A DNA stretch of 64,000 nt from assembly GCF_037042905.1 (NCBI RefSeq), contig NC_087256.1, positions 27,348,501 through 27,412,500 on the forward strand, read 5' to 3'. A program made the translations under genes and the position numbers. This document shows, one piece after another, positions 50,458-61,780 of the stretch. A model generated the notes under the pieces. That model searched no databases and was not told the origin of the DNA. It was given only the letters and a program-made list of their open reading frames with translations. The stretch's first letter is position 1; every line of letters begins with the position of its first letter. This DNA comes from Lytechinus pictus (Eukaryota > Echinodermata > Echinoidea > Temnopleuroida > Toxopneustidae).

Positions 50458-53400
50458 TCAGGTAAGACTCAAAAGTTGATTGGGTCTCTGCTCTCTTGAT
50501 GAATTGGGGAAGGCTATTCCACAGCTTTGGTCCAGAGATGTAGATAAGGCTCTGTCATCCCAAGTTGTGTGGCTGAGAGATTCTGTCAGCAATGCTTGAT
50601 CTGCTGATCTGAGACTGCGTGTTGGTCTATGCTGAGATAAGAGCTCTGATATGTAGGGTGGAGATTTATCGTTAAGCGCTCTAAATACGAGGACCCAAAG
50701 TTTTAGGCTATTCTCTGGTTGACAGACAGCCAATGTAGGTCACGCAGAATTGGAGTAATGTGGACTCTCTTTCTTTGAAGGGACACAAGACGTGCGGCCA
50801 TGTTCTGCAGACGGTGAAGTCTGTGCTGTTGATGTTGAGTCAAACCAGTCAAAATCGAGTTGCAAATGTCCAGTCGGGTTGTTACAAAGGCATGAACAAG
50901 GAGTTCAGCAACTTTCTTAGTTACATGCTTGCGAATCCTTCCAAGATTACGGATAGAGATACAGGCAGCCTTGGAAGTGCCTGTGACATGCTGCTCCATT
51001 GTAAGTGAGGAATCAAACACTACTCCAAGGTTTCTCACTTGATCAGAAGGCTTGATTAAAGAGTTGCCAATTATTAGATGGTTTATTGTAACTTTGGCTC
51101 GTTGTTGACGAGATCCCACAACAAGGAATTCCGTCTTGTCCTCATTCATCTTAAGATAGTTATTAAACAGCCATTCCTGGAGGTCAGCTACACAGGATTC
51201 AATGCGCTGAAGTCCTAAATTGACCTCAGTTTGAGATGAGTTGACGGTACAGTAAATCTGTGTATCATCTGCATATCGGTGGTACTGGAGTCCGTGCCTC
51301 TTGATGATGTGAGATATGGGCGAAGTGTACATGCTGAACAACTGCGGGCCGAGGACTGAGCCTTGAGGAACGCCATACTTCAGCATTGATGAGTCGGATC
51401 TGGCACCGTCGACGGAAACATAGCTCGTCCTTCCTATCAGGTACGATCGAAACCACTGTAGTGCGACTCCGCTGATTCCATATAGGTCACTAAGTCGATG
51501 GAGAAGAATATCATGGTCGACAGTGTCGAATACTGCTGAAAGGTCCAGTAGGACTAGAAGCGATATCTTCTTTTGATCCATGCCGGAAAGTAGATCATTC
51601 TGGACTCTGAGGATTGCTGTCTCGACACTATAATTGGCACGATAGGCAGACTGGAATGTATCATGGAGAGAATTATCTGTGATGTAGGAACTCAACTGGT
51701 TCATCACGACGCGCTCCAGTGTCTTGCTCAAGAAACTGAGGTTGGAGATCGGGCGATAGTTGCAGTGGCGTAGCTACGGGGGGGGCCTGGGGGGGCACGT
51801 GCCCCCCCCTGAGATTTGGTGTGCCCCCCCTGGTGCCCCCCCCAGAAAAAAATTGGCAGAGCCAAAAAAAAAAAAAAAGGGAGAAAGAAGAAAGAAAAAA
51901 GGAAAAGAAGAAAAGAAAAAAGGAAAAGAAGAAGAAAGACAGAAGAAAAAAGAAGAGGAAAATAAGAGGAGGAAGATGAGTGAATGAAATAATGTGAGGG
52001 GAAGACTTGCAATTAAAAAAAAAATCTTTTCATGCTATTATATAACATTTTTGCTGGCGCTTCGCGCCAGAATTGCCTGTTCGATGGGATTTTTATCTTG
52101 CTCAATAGGCTGATATGGAACAAGTTTTGAAGTCAATATGCAAAACATATTTTAGCTCGGACATCGAGCTTTCATTATTTTTTTTTCATTTACAAATTTA
52201 AGTGCTCTGTAAAATGTCCGTTTTATGGTCTAATATCAGCATTTTAAGCTCACGCTGCGTGGTCACATTGTTTGATTTGCCAAGTTCATATTGTCTACGC
52301 GTATTCCATAATGTTCCATTAAACAAATGTATGCAGAATGCCAAGATTCTAGGTCTAAATCGAAAACATGCGCGATACCCTGCATGTTCTTTACTTAAAT
52401 TATCCAGTTTCACATCAGAATATCAATAATTGTCTGCTCACGCTTCACGATCGCATTATTAATGATACCCAATTGACTATATCCTATTTATGACTTACAA
52501 AATATGAATAGAGTGTCCTGCTTTTAGGTCTAAAATTCAATTTTTTTTCTCTCGCGCTTCGCGCTCGCATCAATTGTTTAGTTACATACCTATCCCATTT
52601 ATTAATACAAAAAGTGCTTAGAATTACCATTTTTTAGGTCGGAATGTCAAAAAAATTTGCTCGCGCTTCGCGCTCGCATTATTTAAATATATACCGTCTT
52701 CGTGGGTAACTGTAAGCAGTCCTTAACACGGGTCCCTTTTCGATAATGCTAGAACAGTTGATAAAAATTTCTGTTCGCGCTTGGCGTTCACAGTAACCAT
52801 CTAGTTACATACGAATCTTGTTCAGGATCTTACTATAACATTGCCCAGAAAATTAAATTTTCAGGAAAAAATACATAAAAGTAAAAAAAAAAATCGCTCG
52901 CGCTTCGCGCTCGCACTTTTTATAAGGCTTATGAGATTATTTTATGTTTATGTTGTTTTGTAAGAATAAAACTAAGAAGTGACTGATATAGGGGAAGTCT
53001 GAAGATAATTTCGGGCCCCGTCCCCTATTGGCGAAAGTCGGATCCGCCCTTGTGGACACATACACACACACCGGAAAAATGGCCGGTGCCCCCCTGAAAA
53101 AGCAAGGACCCCCCAGTGCCCCCCCGGGAAAAAAATCCTAGCTACGCCACTGGATAGTTGCTCATGTTCTCTGGATCCAGTTTTGACTTCTTCAGCACTG
53201 GATTAACTTGTGCAACTTTCAAAACTTCTAGGACTTCTCCAGATTGTAAAGAGGTATTAATGATTGATGTCACACTAGGGATCACAGTAGAAGAACAGGA
53301 TTTGAGCAACAGAGTTGGGATAAGATCAAGATCACATGATTTTGGTGGTGAAGATAATACAATGCGTCGTACCTCATCCTCTGTTACCTCTTCGGAAACC

Positions 53401-53735
53401 GACAAGTTACTAGGTGATGACAGTATTCCAGCAGAAGGAAGGCTTAGGTCATCAGCAATCTGGCATCCTTGGCGGATGTTTGAGATCTTTTCATCAAAGA
53501 ACTTACAAAATTCCTTGGATAGCTGTTCCTTTGACTGGTGCTGTGGGAGAGGAGACTTGCTCTTGCGATGAAGGACTTTATCAGCAATACTGAAGAGTCG
53601 TCTCTGGTCTTTTGCATTCTCTGTGAACAGGTCATTGTAGTATGTTGACTTTGATTGACGAATGAGTCGATTGACCTTCTGCTTCTGCGATGTATACATC
53701 TGCCGATGAATCTCAAGTCCAGAGTTTCTCCACAA
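50458..53735 (-). pseudogene. LINE reverse transcriptase region, split and frameshifted
   Basis: From 53735 the linker runs to 53153, is interrupted by the hAT-like element, and resumes in frame at 51762. It shows RT blocks LLVLLDLSAVFDTVDH, GVPQGSVLGPQLF and YADDTQIY (catalytic YADD). The frame ends at 50703, but the C-terminal CR1/L2 segment (VFRALNDKSPPYISELL, RSLRSADQ) continues in another frame at 50458-50733, so one indel lies near 50710. Confidence 0.9.
51763..53152. mobile_element. Non-autonomous hAT-like element inside the LINE
   Basis: Ends CAGTGGCGTAGCTAC and GTAGCTACGCCACTG, flanked by GATAGTTG (51755-51762 and 53153-53160), a perfect 8-bp duplication. Body: purine-rich tract, then about seven GCTCGCGCTTCGCGCTCGC motifs, then GTCCCCTATTGGCGAAAG and GGATCCGCCC, the reverse of the body at 16418-18498. 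No transposase. Confidence 0.93.
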
Positions 53736-53738
53736 GGT

Positions 53739-54722
53739 CTATAGGCGACGTCTCTTTCGCTTTTCAGTATGAAAGCTGCTCTTGAACCATGGAGAATGGG
53801 GTCTCAGAACCACTGTCCGTGTCTTCTTTGGAGCATGACTATCAAAAATATTTCCAAGGATGGTGTTATACTGCTCAGCTTGTGATGACAATGAGTTAAG
53901 TTTCAACTCTGTACTGGAAAGCTTGGAAGACTTGATATCATCACAGAGAGCCTCCTTACTGATGGCTGATACATTCCTTGTTTTTACTTCAAACTTCTGG
54001 TTCTGAGGGCGCTCAAGATACAGCTTGATGGTTATTGCTGAATGATCAGCTATCCCGTCGATGACATGCAGATCATCAAAAAAGGTTGGGTCTGATTCCC
54101 TGGTGATCAGTAAGTCCAGAGTGTGACCTTTTCTATGCGTAGGACAGGTAACACTTTGTCTAAGGCTGTGGCTAGAGAGGAGATTCTTGAATGCACAAGC
54201 ATTTGCATTTGACGCTGAGTCGACATGAACATTAAAATCACCTGTGATGATAATAGGCATTTGATTCAAACATACATCTTCAATAAGTGACTCAAACTCT
54301 CCAGTGAACGCATCGAAGGAAGAACCTGTTGATCTAGTTGGTGGGCGGTACACTACAACAAGTATGAGTGATAATGTTGAACTGACAATTTCAGCTGAGA
54401 AAACCTCAAAAGCCTTGGGGTTAGCGATAAATTCAGGAAAACGCACATTCAGAGTAGATTTGTATAAGAGAGCAAGGCCTCCACCCCGTTTGTTGTTTGT
54501 GCGTGGAAAATGCTTGAACGTATAACCTGTTGGCGTGATGTCTCCGATGACAATATCGTCTCGAGTCTTGAGCCAGGTTTCGCAAATGGCCACGATATCA
54601 AGTTTATTGTCCAACACAAATTCAATAAATTCTGTTGTTTTATTTCGCAGTGACTGAGAATTGATAGAGCAGAACTTTGCATGAGTTTTAAAAGGATACA
54701 CTGTTGGGCAGATATTCCTTTG
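53739..54722 (-). pseudogene. LINE APE-type endonuclease domain
   Basis: AP-endonuclease-like blocks in order: CSINSQSLRNK, ICETWL, GGGLALLY, VVYRPP, ITGDFNVHVD, DLLITR, IADHSAI. These nick target DNA for target-primed reverse transcription. The frame continues upstream to 54812 through repeat-unit sequence. It ends at an in-frame TAG after RKRRRL, and the same frame resumes directly after it, so the stop is a point mutation. Confidence 0.92.
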
Positions 54723-54891
54723 GTTCGACTGATCGTCAGATAGACAGGTTTTCGACACCATACCAATTTTATTTTCCTTTGTCGGGTGTAGGTGGGTTTT
54801 GAACGATGACAAGCCGCCAAAAATTGGTATGGTGTCGAAAGTCTGTTTATCTGACGATCAGTCGAATCGGGGTCGCCCTAGCCACTAACCC

Positions 54892-54962
54892 GTCTCTGTG
54901 GTCTAGGGGTTAAGGCACCGGCGTTCCAAGCTTGGGGCCCGGGTTCGATTCCCGGCAGAGAC
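54892..54962 (+). tRNA. tRNA-like copy 2 (decayed anticodon arm)
   Basis: 71 nt with intact acceptor stem, A box, B box and T7 terminator. The anticodon region GTTCCAAGCTTGG has lost good stem pairing. Repeat-derived. Confidence 0.45.
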
Positions 54963-55290
54963 ATTTTTTTCGGCAGCACCAATTTTTCTAGAAGGGCAGG
55001 CAGCTCTGGGGAACCTTGATATAAGCTACGCCTACCATTGTTCTCTTCATTCATTTCTTTCACATATTTAAATAAGAGTTGCCAAAGTTGTTGTACATGT
55101 ATGATTTCTCACATTTGTATAATTTCTCCCATACATGTACTGTATCTAAGCAATAGCTTTGATCCAGCTGAGGCATGGCGGCTTGTTCAAAACCCACCTA
55201 CAACCAACAAAGGAAAATAAAATTGGTATGGTGTCGAAAATCTGTTTATCTGACGATCAGTCGAATCGGGTTCGCCCTAGCCACTAACCC

Positions 55291-55361
55291 GTCTCTGTGG
55301 TCTAGTAGTTAAGACACTGGCGTTCCAAGCTGGGGGCCCGGGTTCGATTCCTGGCATAGAC
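55291..55361 (+). tRNA. tRNA-like copy 3
   Basis: 71 nt. Loop GTTCCAA would give anticodon TCC. The acceptor (GTCTCTG/CATAGAC) and T stem each carry a mismatch. T6 follows. Repeat-derived, probably inactive. Confidence 0.4.
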
Positions 55362-55544
55362 ATTTTTTCGGCATCACCAATTTTTTCCAAGAGGGCAGAT
55401 AGCTCTGGGGAACCTTGATTTAAGCTACGCCTACCAATGTTCTCTTCATTCATTTCTTTCACATAATTAAGAGTTGCCAAATCTGTTGTACATGTATGAT
55501 TTCTCACATTTGTATAATTTCTCCCATACATGTACTGTATCTTA

Positions 55545-55707
55545 TACCTTGGTCACATTTGTTCTACGGCGGCCGTACGGCGTGTTGAAAACAGCCGTTT
55601 TAACATTTGTTGGTACCAGCTACATATAGGTGGTTTTAGTAAAAATGAATAAAACGGCTGTATTTGACTCGCCGTACGGCCGCCGTAGAGCAAATGTGAC
55701 CGTGGTA
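55545..55707. mobile_element. MITE TACCTTGGTCACATTTG
   Basis: Inverted ends GGTCACATTTGTTCTACGGC and CGTAGAGCAAATGTGACC within array unit 2, flanked by TA. It accounts for the longer spacing between tRNA-like copies 3 and 4. Confidence 0.8.
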
Positions 55708-55857
55708 TAAGCAATAGCTTTGATCCAGCTGAGGCATGGCGGCTTATCATTGTTCAAAACCCACCTACACCCGACAAAGGAAAATAGAATTGGTATGGTG
55801 TCGAAAATCTGTTAATCTGACGATCAGTCGAATCAGGGTCGCCTTAGCCACTAACCC

Positions 55858-57183
55858 GTCTCTGTGGTCTAGAGGTTAAGGCACCGGCGCACAGTGGGCC
55901 GGGGCGAAACAAAAGTGCGCCAAAAGTCATTTTGGGCAATTTCAGATTTTTAATTTTTGTCATGCCCAGCTGAGAGATAACACTTTGAAGATTACTTAAG
56001 CAAAATATTTCATTCCGGAATTTGCATATAGGTGGTTAATTTCCTACCTCAAATCGTAAAATGTGACATTTTGCGAAATGTCGCGTATATGACAACCTAG
56101 TTGAAAAACAGGCCATTTCACAGGAGGTTTTTCATGTAGGAATCTGAAATGACTCCCATATAATCCTGATATATTCTTTTTTCGTGTGAAAGGGTTCAAA
56201 GTAGATAAAAGACACCTTTCAGGGGGTTTATAGGATGATTATTCCCTCGAAATAGGCTGAAAATCCATGTTTTTTGCATTTACATTAGAAACGTTTAGAT
56301 TTCCGTGGATTTCCGTCTAAATTCTATAAGCATCATTTTCTCCGATGTCTCAGCTTTAAGTCGATACCATATTTAGCTGCCCGTTTTTGCCCGTTTTCAT
56401 GTTAGAGCCGATTTTACTTGACACAACACCCCAAAAACCTGTTAAAAAACGGTCATTTTTATACCGCGCAGTCATCGTAGCGCACCGTATGGGTGTACAT
56501 TGCCGTTCGCTTTTGCACGGCGAGGACGATTCCCCTTCCATTCCATGAAAATGACATGAATTCCGGGCATAATATAAACAAAATAAAGGTTGCTAACGCA
56601 AATAAGGGCTATACCCACAACTCTTCCAGAGATAAAACTTACTTGTAGAATAATTTCAGCCAAAAACCCTCCTCATAGTGATACATTCGTGGTGTTATGG
56701 GGGTGTTATATATACTCTGCGTTTTACATAAGTCCACACAGCTTGGTAAAGCACGGTTAACATTTTCCAGATTTTATTTCATTTTTTATAAATCTAATTA
56801 ATGATCATTTTGATGCCATAAAATTATTTTCGGCATCTCATACACACTTTTTAGGCATGTGAGAAGCATAAACCACTATTCACTCTGGTCAATCTTAAAG
56901 TAGCTAGCACATAACACAAAGTTAATGTACTACACATTGTTTAGCGTAATTTGTCTTTTCACAGATAGGTTTTAAGTAGCCAATCAAAATTTGGTATCAA
57001 GGTGACGTCATATCGGCTTTAAATTATGTTCAGTCGATTCTACGGCCCTAATTACCCATAAGCAACATGTTAAAGTAAAAATCTAACACGGAATATAATT
57101 TTGGCGCACTTTCAACTCATTCTGGCCCACTGTGCGGCGTTCCAAGCTGGGGGGGCCCGGGTTCGATAATTCCCGGCAGAGAC
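55858..57183 (+). pseudogene. tRNA-like copy 4, split by the Transib-like element
   Basis: The 5' half is 55858-55889 and the 3' half resumes at 57135 with CGGCG duplicated. The insertion cuts the anticodon stem. B box and terminator are retained on the far side. Confidence 0.85.
55890..57134. mobile_element. Non-autonomous Transib-like element with RSS-like ends
   Basis: 1245 bp with ends CACAGTGGGCC and GGCCCACTGTG, flanked by CGGCG (55885-55889, 57135-57139). Transib transposons have CAC-starting TIRs and GC-rich 5-bp target duplications, and gave rise to RAG1. The terminal heptamer CACAGTG equals the V(D)J signal heptamer. A second shared block AAAGTGCGCCAAAA lies at positions 23-36 of both ends after an unrelated 11-bp spacer. 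No transposase or RAG-like ORF. Confidence 0.82.
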
Positions 57184-57280
57184 ATTTTTTCGGCATCACC
57201 AATTTTTCCAAAAGGGCAGGTATCTCTGGGGAACCTTGATTTAAGCTTCGCCTACCATTTTTCTCTTCATTCATTTCTTT

Positions 57281-57331
<51 letters not shown>

Positions 57332-57350
57332 TGTGTGCATACACTCTAAA

Positions 57351-57558
57351 AAAATGGGTAAAAATGCTCCATGAGGGTAATTATGTGTCCAACCAACATT
57401 GGGCATTTTTATTTGCGCATTCTAAAGTAATTGCTGCTTATTTTTAACCTTACTGGACAATATGCTTCCCGCATTGGGTAAAATACTGCCCCAAATAGGA
57501 TGGACACATAATTACACTCGTGTTGGTAAATATTTTACCCAATATTTTTTACAGTGTA
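57351..57558. mobile_element. MITE ACACTCTAAAAAAATGGGTAA
   Basis: Left CTCTAAAAAAATGGGTAAAA and right TTTTACCCAATATTTTTTAC are complementary. The interior repeats TAATTATGTGTCC inverted. Confidence 0.7.
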
Positions 57559-57567
57559 ATCCATTGT

Positions 57568-57790
57568 TACCACATATCATTAAAGAAAATGACAGGAAGA
57601 CAATACATGACCTCGAAATTTTCGATTTGATTTAGTTCCATATACATGTATAAAGAAATTGTTTTTCTGTAAATTATTGAGTTCATGAAGATGATCTGAA
57701 ATGAAAGGTCGAAAATTTCGAACTCATAAATTATAGTTTTAATCGGAGTTTTCTTTCTGTCATTTTATAGCATGTACATACCTGCAGACA
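57568..57790. mobile_element. Palindrome AAAATGACAGGAAGA
   Basis: GAAAATGACAGGAAGA against TTTCTGTCATTTT, and CTCGAAATTTTCGA against TCGAAAATTTCGA. Confidence 0.6.
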
Positions 57791-57795
57791 TGTCT

Positions 57796-58182
57796 TATAC
57801 CCTTTTACAAACCCATCCTCCAATTATCCGCCTAAGAGTAATGCGGATAATTCAATAAAAATTGCATTCACAAACTCCGAAAATAATCCGCACTATATTT
57901 TTACGAGCGCCCGACCTGAAAAAGGCGGATAATAATTGTCATGGCAACTGCACACGCCCCCTCCGATGGGGTTGTGTTGGAAAAGGGTGACCTTCTGTGA
58001 CCGCACCATGGCAATTATCCGCATTACTTTGGAAATGCGTTCACAAAGCCAAAATCTGGTCCCGATGCTATTATGCGGATAATTGCAGCATCGAAACAAT
58101 GCGGATAACTCTGGTCCCGCTTCGATTTTACAACCCAATTATGCGGATATTATCCGCCTAATTGGGTTTGTGAAAGGGGTAT
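57796..58182. mobile_element. MITE TATACCCTTTTACAAACCC
   Basis: Ends CCCTTTTACAAACCCA and TGGGTTTGTGAAAGGGG, with AATTATCCGC/GCGGATAAT repeated seven or more times inside. Confidence 0.75.
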
Positions 58183-58363
58183 GATGCATTGTTTTTCGGA
58201 ATGGCTAGAAAAATAGGTTTCAAAATTCAAAGGAGATATTTTCATAATTGTTTTTTGTTAGATGGTAAAAACTCTTCTGAGCAAAACCGAAATACATTTT
58301 TTTGTTCATGCATAGCACAACGGTGACTTTTTTTTGTTTCGAGTGTCAAATTGCATTGCGTAA

Positions 58364-59562
58364 AATTTGAAGGAAATTCCCACATTTAAAGGGGAAGTTC
58401 ACCCTGAAGAAAACTTTGTTGTAAAAATAGCAGAAAAAATAATAAAAAATATTGGTGAAGGTTTGAGGAAAATCCGTTAAAGAGTAAGAAAGTTATTAGA
58501 GTTCAAAGTTTTGGATTTGTGACGTCATAAACGAGCAGCTGCCTCATGTGTTGTGTAATATAAAATGCATGAATTTCAAAATTTGTATGGTTCCTGATGA
58601 CTTAATTTTGTTTTCTATTCATGATCGGGTGTGAAATGATTTGTCTATTGATATACAAAAGGTACAGTGAAAACTATTTTTAATTTTCTGAGAAAATGAC
58701 ATTTCATTGATTTTTTACCATTCGCTATGTAGGAATGCTGCTCGCATATGACGTCACAAATCAAATAATTGAAATTTCTAATAACTTTTTAATTATTTGA
58801 TGAATTTTTTTCAAACCTTCGGCAATATTTTTTATTATATTTTCTGCTATTTTTACAATAAACTTTTTGTCAGGGTGAACTTCCCCTTTAAAAGCAACTA
58901 TATTGATTTCCCCCAATCAGGGCCTGTTGCATAAAACTTTTTACCTGAGAAAACTCTGGTAAAAACTGAAAACTAAGGTTAGTCCGATTTCTGCCATTGA
59001 CTATAACACAGGGCAAAAAGTCCGGTAAAAACAGCCTAAAAAGTTTTACGCAACGGGCCCCTGGTGACTTATTGTCCCGTTTTCTGAAGTCGGGTTTAAT
59101 TTAAACTCGGGTTTAAAGTTGTGGTTTAAGTATGGAAAGCCAATTGTGACATAAATCACTAACAGTAGACATATGATATTTCAGCTCATTTGACTCCCAA
59201 ATCGTCTAATTGTCTTCACAATCAAAGAACCAGGGAAGAGCATAGTAAAAAAAAAACATACAATGTAATAAAAATTTTGACACTTTTGGATTCCCATAAT
59301 TTTAGCACAGAGTTAGACCATGGTTTAAGTTAAACCTGACTTCAGAATACGGGACAATAAGTCACCAGGGGCCCGTTGCGTACAACTTTTTAGGCTGTTT
59401 TTACCGGAGTTTTTGCCCTGTGTTATAGTCAATGGCAGAAATCAGACTAACCTTAGTTTTCAGTTTTTACCAGAGTTTTCTCAGGTAAAAAGTTTTATGC
59501 AACAGGCCCTGATTGGGGGAAATCAATATAGTTGCTTTTAAATGTGCGAATTTCCTTCAAAT
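58364..59562. mobile_element. Large palindrome with nested insertions
   Basis: Outer arms TTTGAAGGAAATTCCCACAT and its complement. After removal of the TTAA MITE (58390-58887) they continue as AAGCAACTATATTGATTTCC, GGGCCTGTTGCATAAAACTT and TAACACAGGGCAAAAA against the right half. The centre is a copy of the GTATTCTGAA palindrome family (59070-59362). Three levels of nesting. Confidence 0.85.
58386..58891. mobile_element. TTAA-flanked palindromic MITE
   Basis: TTAA on each side of AGGGGAAGTTCACCCTG...CAGGGTGAACTTCCCCT. Arms pair through GTTGTAAAAATAGCAGAAAA. The uninterrupted target can be read from the other arm of the surrounding palindrome. One-ended relative at 39767. Confidence 0.88.
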
Positions 59563-60055
59563 GTTTGGGTTCATTGTTATCATGTTTGCGGCATATATAA
59601 TCTTTTTATGTTTGTGTTATTCTTTGTATCTGTTGTTGTTGGGTTGTTTTTTTTTTGGCTGCTTGGCTGAAGATTAATTATGTGTGATTACCCTCACATG
59701 AAAAGAAATACACTGACTACTCTAGCCTGGTTTTTGACAGAATTACCAACCTATTTATTATGAGTCTGTCATTAACTGAGCAAGACTAAAGAAAAAGGTA
59801 GAGACGACTAAATTACATTAATTAAAACTTCATTTACTAAAGTAATTTTTTTTAGAATTATATAAGTCAGAAAAAGTAATGAAATGCACGGTTTGAGTAA
59901 AGGTTAGCAAAGCTCTATAAATTGGAATGGACGTGATTGATAATAGTATCTATTTACAATGTGATTTCATTAAAAAAAAAATAGAAAGACATTCGTGAAT
60001 TGATCTGGGGTCCATAACGCAAAGTTTAGCAATCATCGTGTAAGAATATCTTTAA
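59563..60055. other. Non-coding, nothing recognised
   Basis: AT-rich single-copy-looking sequence without open frames of note. Confidence 0.5.
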
Positions 60056-60556
60056 ACCCCCGTCACACTAGAGGCGGAATGAGCCGGAATGAAAATTCTT
60101 GGTACATTCCTGAATATTCGAAGCGCATTCTAAAAATTCTGACTGCATTCTGAGTGCATACCAGACATTCGGGTCCATTCTTGTGACCGGCCCGAATGTT
60201 TTGCTCATGTTCAAAACTTTCGAAGTGCATTCGAATTGGAGAAATATCGAACGACATTCGAAGTGCATTCTGACTGCTCGCTGACTGCATTCTAAATATT
60301 CTTGCTGCATTCTAACAGCATTCTTAATATTCTTCCTGTGTTCCGACTGTATTCGAGCTGCATTCGACAGTCAATACACCCGGAATGTGCAAGAATCATT
60401 CGAGGCGGGATCAAAGGACGTTCTATTCGAACGACATTTTTGCAAAAGCAGTGAAAATTTCAAATTCCCTCCCGAATGTGGCACGAATTTTGAAAGTTCT
60501 TCATTCCGGCTGGTTCTGCTCGATTCCTGCTGATTCCGAATAAGTGTGACGGGGGT
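60056..60556. mobile_element. MITE ACCCCCGTCACACT
   Basis: Ends ACCCCCGTCACACT and AGTGTGACGGGGGT. The body repeats GCATTCGAA / GCATTCTGACTGC many times. 501 bp; overlapping open frames are repeat translations. Confidence 0.8.
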
Positions 60557-60668
60557 AAAAAACGATTGTATGCATTGACCACAATGTAAAATCAATCATG
60601 AAAATCAAGCGTACGATTAATCGCAAACCTTTGTGTTACGCGACCCTGTGTGCAGAATTCTAAAGCTA

Positions 60669-60970
60669 TTTCTGAAGTCAGGTTTAACTTAGACCATGGT
60701 CTAGCTCTGTGCTAAAATTATGGGAAGCCAAAAGTGTCAAAATTTTTATTAAGTTGTATGTTCCTTATATTTACTGTGCTCTTTCCTGATTCTTCAATGG
60801 TGAAGATAATCATCTATTTATACTTTCTAGACAATTATGAATGATTTGAGAGCAAATGAGCTGAAATATGATATCTCTGCCGTTGGTGATTTATGTAACA
60901 ATTAGCTATCCATACTTAAACCATAACTTTAAACCTGAGTTTAAGTTAAACCCGACTTCAGAATACGGGC
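60669..60970. mobile_element. Palindromic repeat GTATTCTGAA family (copy 3)
   Basis: TTTCTGAAGTCAGGTTTAAC against GTTAAACCCGACTTCAGAA, sharing the interior with 59070-59362. Confidence 0.7.
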
Positions 60971-61404
60971 CATTGTATTATCTGGACTCCCGTCCAGAAA
61001 GAATTTTAAAAAGAGAGAGAAAAGTGGAGGAAGCATTGCGAAAGAAGAAAACAGAGAAAAAAATAGAAATATGGTATAGTTTTATATACAAGTTTTTGTA
61101 GTCGATACAGTATCTGTTTTATTTTAATTTTTCTTCTTAAAACTGATGTATATACAAAAGCAAATGTACATAATATATGGCCTATAAACTTAGGTCCTAC
61201 CGTATCCATTGTCTGGGTCATCATAGTTGGACTCCTCTTAATTATTTTAATTATACATTATATCAAAGCTACATACTATTATTTTTACACAATTACATCT
61301 TTATATGGTCATGACTAACCCAAATTATCATATGTATATAGCCTTAAGATTGAGTTACCTTACTTTATACATTGTATTACCTCAAATGATGAAATACGTA
61401 CGCA

Positions 61405-61465
61405 TTAATGTATACACACACACACACACACCCACACACCCATATTATATATATATATTTTTTTT
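61405..61465. repeat. (CA)n then (TA)n microsatellite
   Basis: CA repeats then TATATA and a T run at 61411-61466. 60971-61780 otherwise holds no recognised gene. 61480-61640 is a less AT-rich block that I could not assign. Confidence 0.85.
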
Positions 61466-61780
61466 TTATTCCCCCAAATCACACTCCATCCTACAAGGGC
61501 TTGTCTCCCAAAGTAGGGAGGATTTAAAGGCGTCTTGTCTCCGGGAAAGATCGAGACTTCACAGACGTTGATGTTCACATCAACGGGAGAGACGTATCCC
61601 CATACTCCGGTACGGGTGTAGGATTGGAGCTGTGATTTTCCTCATTTCTTTCTCTGTCATCTCCATCCTAGGTTTACATGCATACTAGTATATGTCTCAA
61701 TAGCTAATTTGTATAAACTAAAATGGCCGCCACTTTGGTATTATTTTGACCGTATATCTGCTATTTCATCATCTGAGACT

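Larger units (their letters stand above)
50254..54722 (-). mobile_element. CR1/L2-like LINE, broken
   Basis: APE endonuclease, linker and reverse transcriptase coding regions in order on the minus strand. The 3' end is GCGCTATACAAGAACCCG followed by a short (TCA)n tail. Damage: an in-frame TAG (53739-53741), a 1390-bp hAT-like insertion (51763-53152) and a frameshift near 50710. The 5' end at about 54722 joins a unit of the tRNA-like array, so it is probably 5'-truncated. Confidence 0.9.
54723..57345. repeat. Array of ~397-bp units with tRNA-like heads
   Basis: Unit: tRNA-like, ACATTTTTTCGGCATCACCA, CTCTGGGGAACCTTGAT, TTCATTTCTTTCACAT, GAGTTGCCAAA, GCTTTGATCCAGCTGAGGC, AACCCACCTACACCCGAC, GGTATGGTGTCGAAAA. 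Three plus-strand units start at 54892, 55291 and 55858. A head-to-head minus-strand piece is at 54723-54817 and another minus unit at about 49760-50250. The array ends in (CA)n(TA)n at 57282-57328. Confidence 0.85.

Noticed and set aside
54878..55531. Minus-strand frames with SLPGIEPGP-like peptides
   Set aside because: Translation of the tRNA-like repeat unit in reverse (B box region); not a protein gene.
61480..61640. Possible host exon in a less AT-rich block
   Set aside because: No frame with splice sites or recognisable protein similarity; GTTGATGTGAACATCAAC is simply palindromic.
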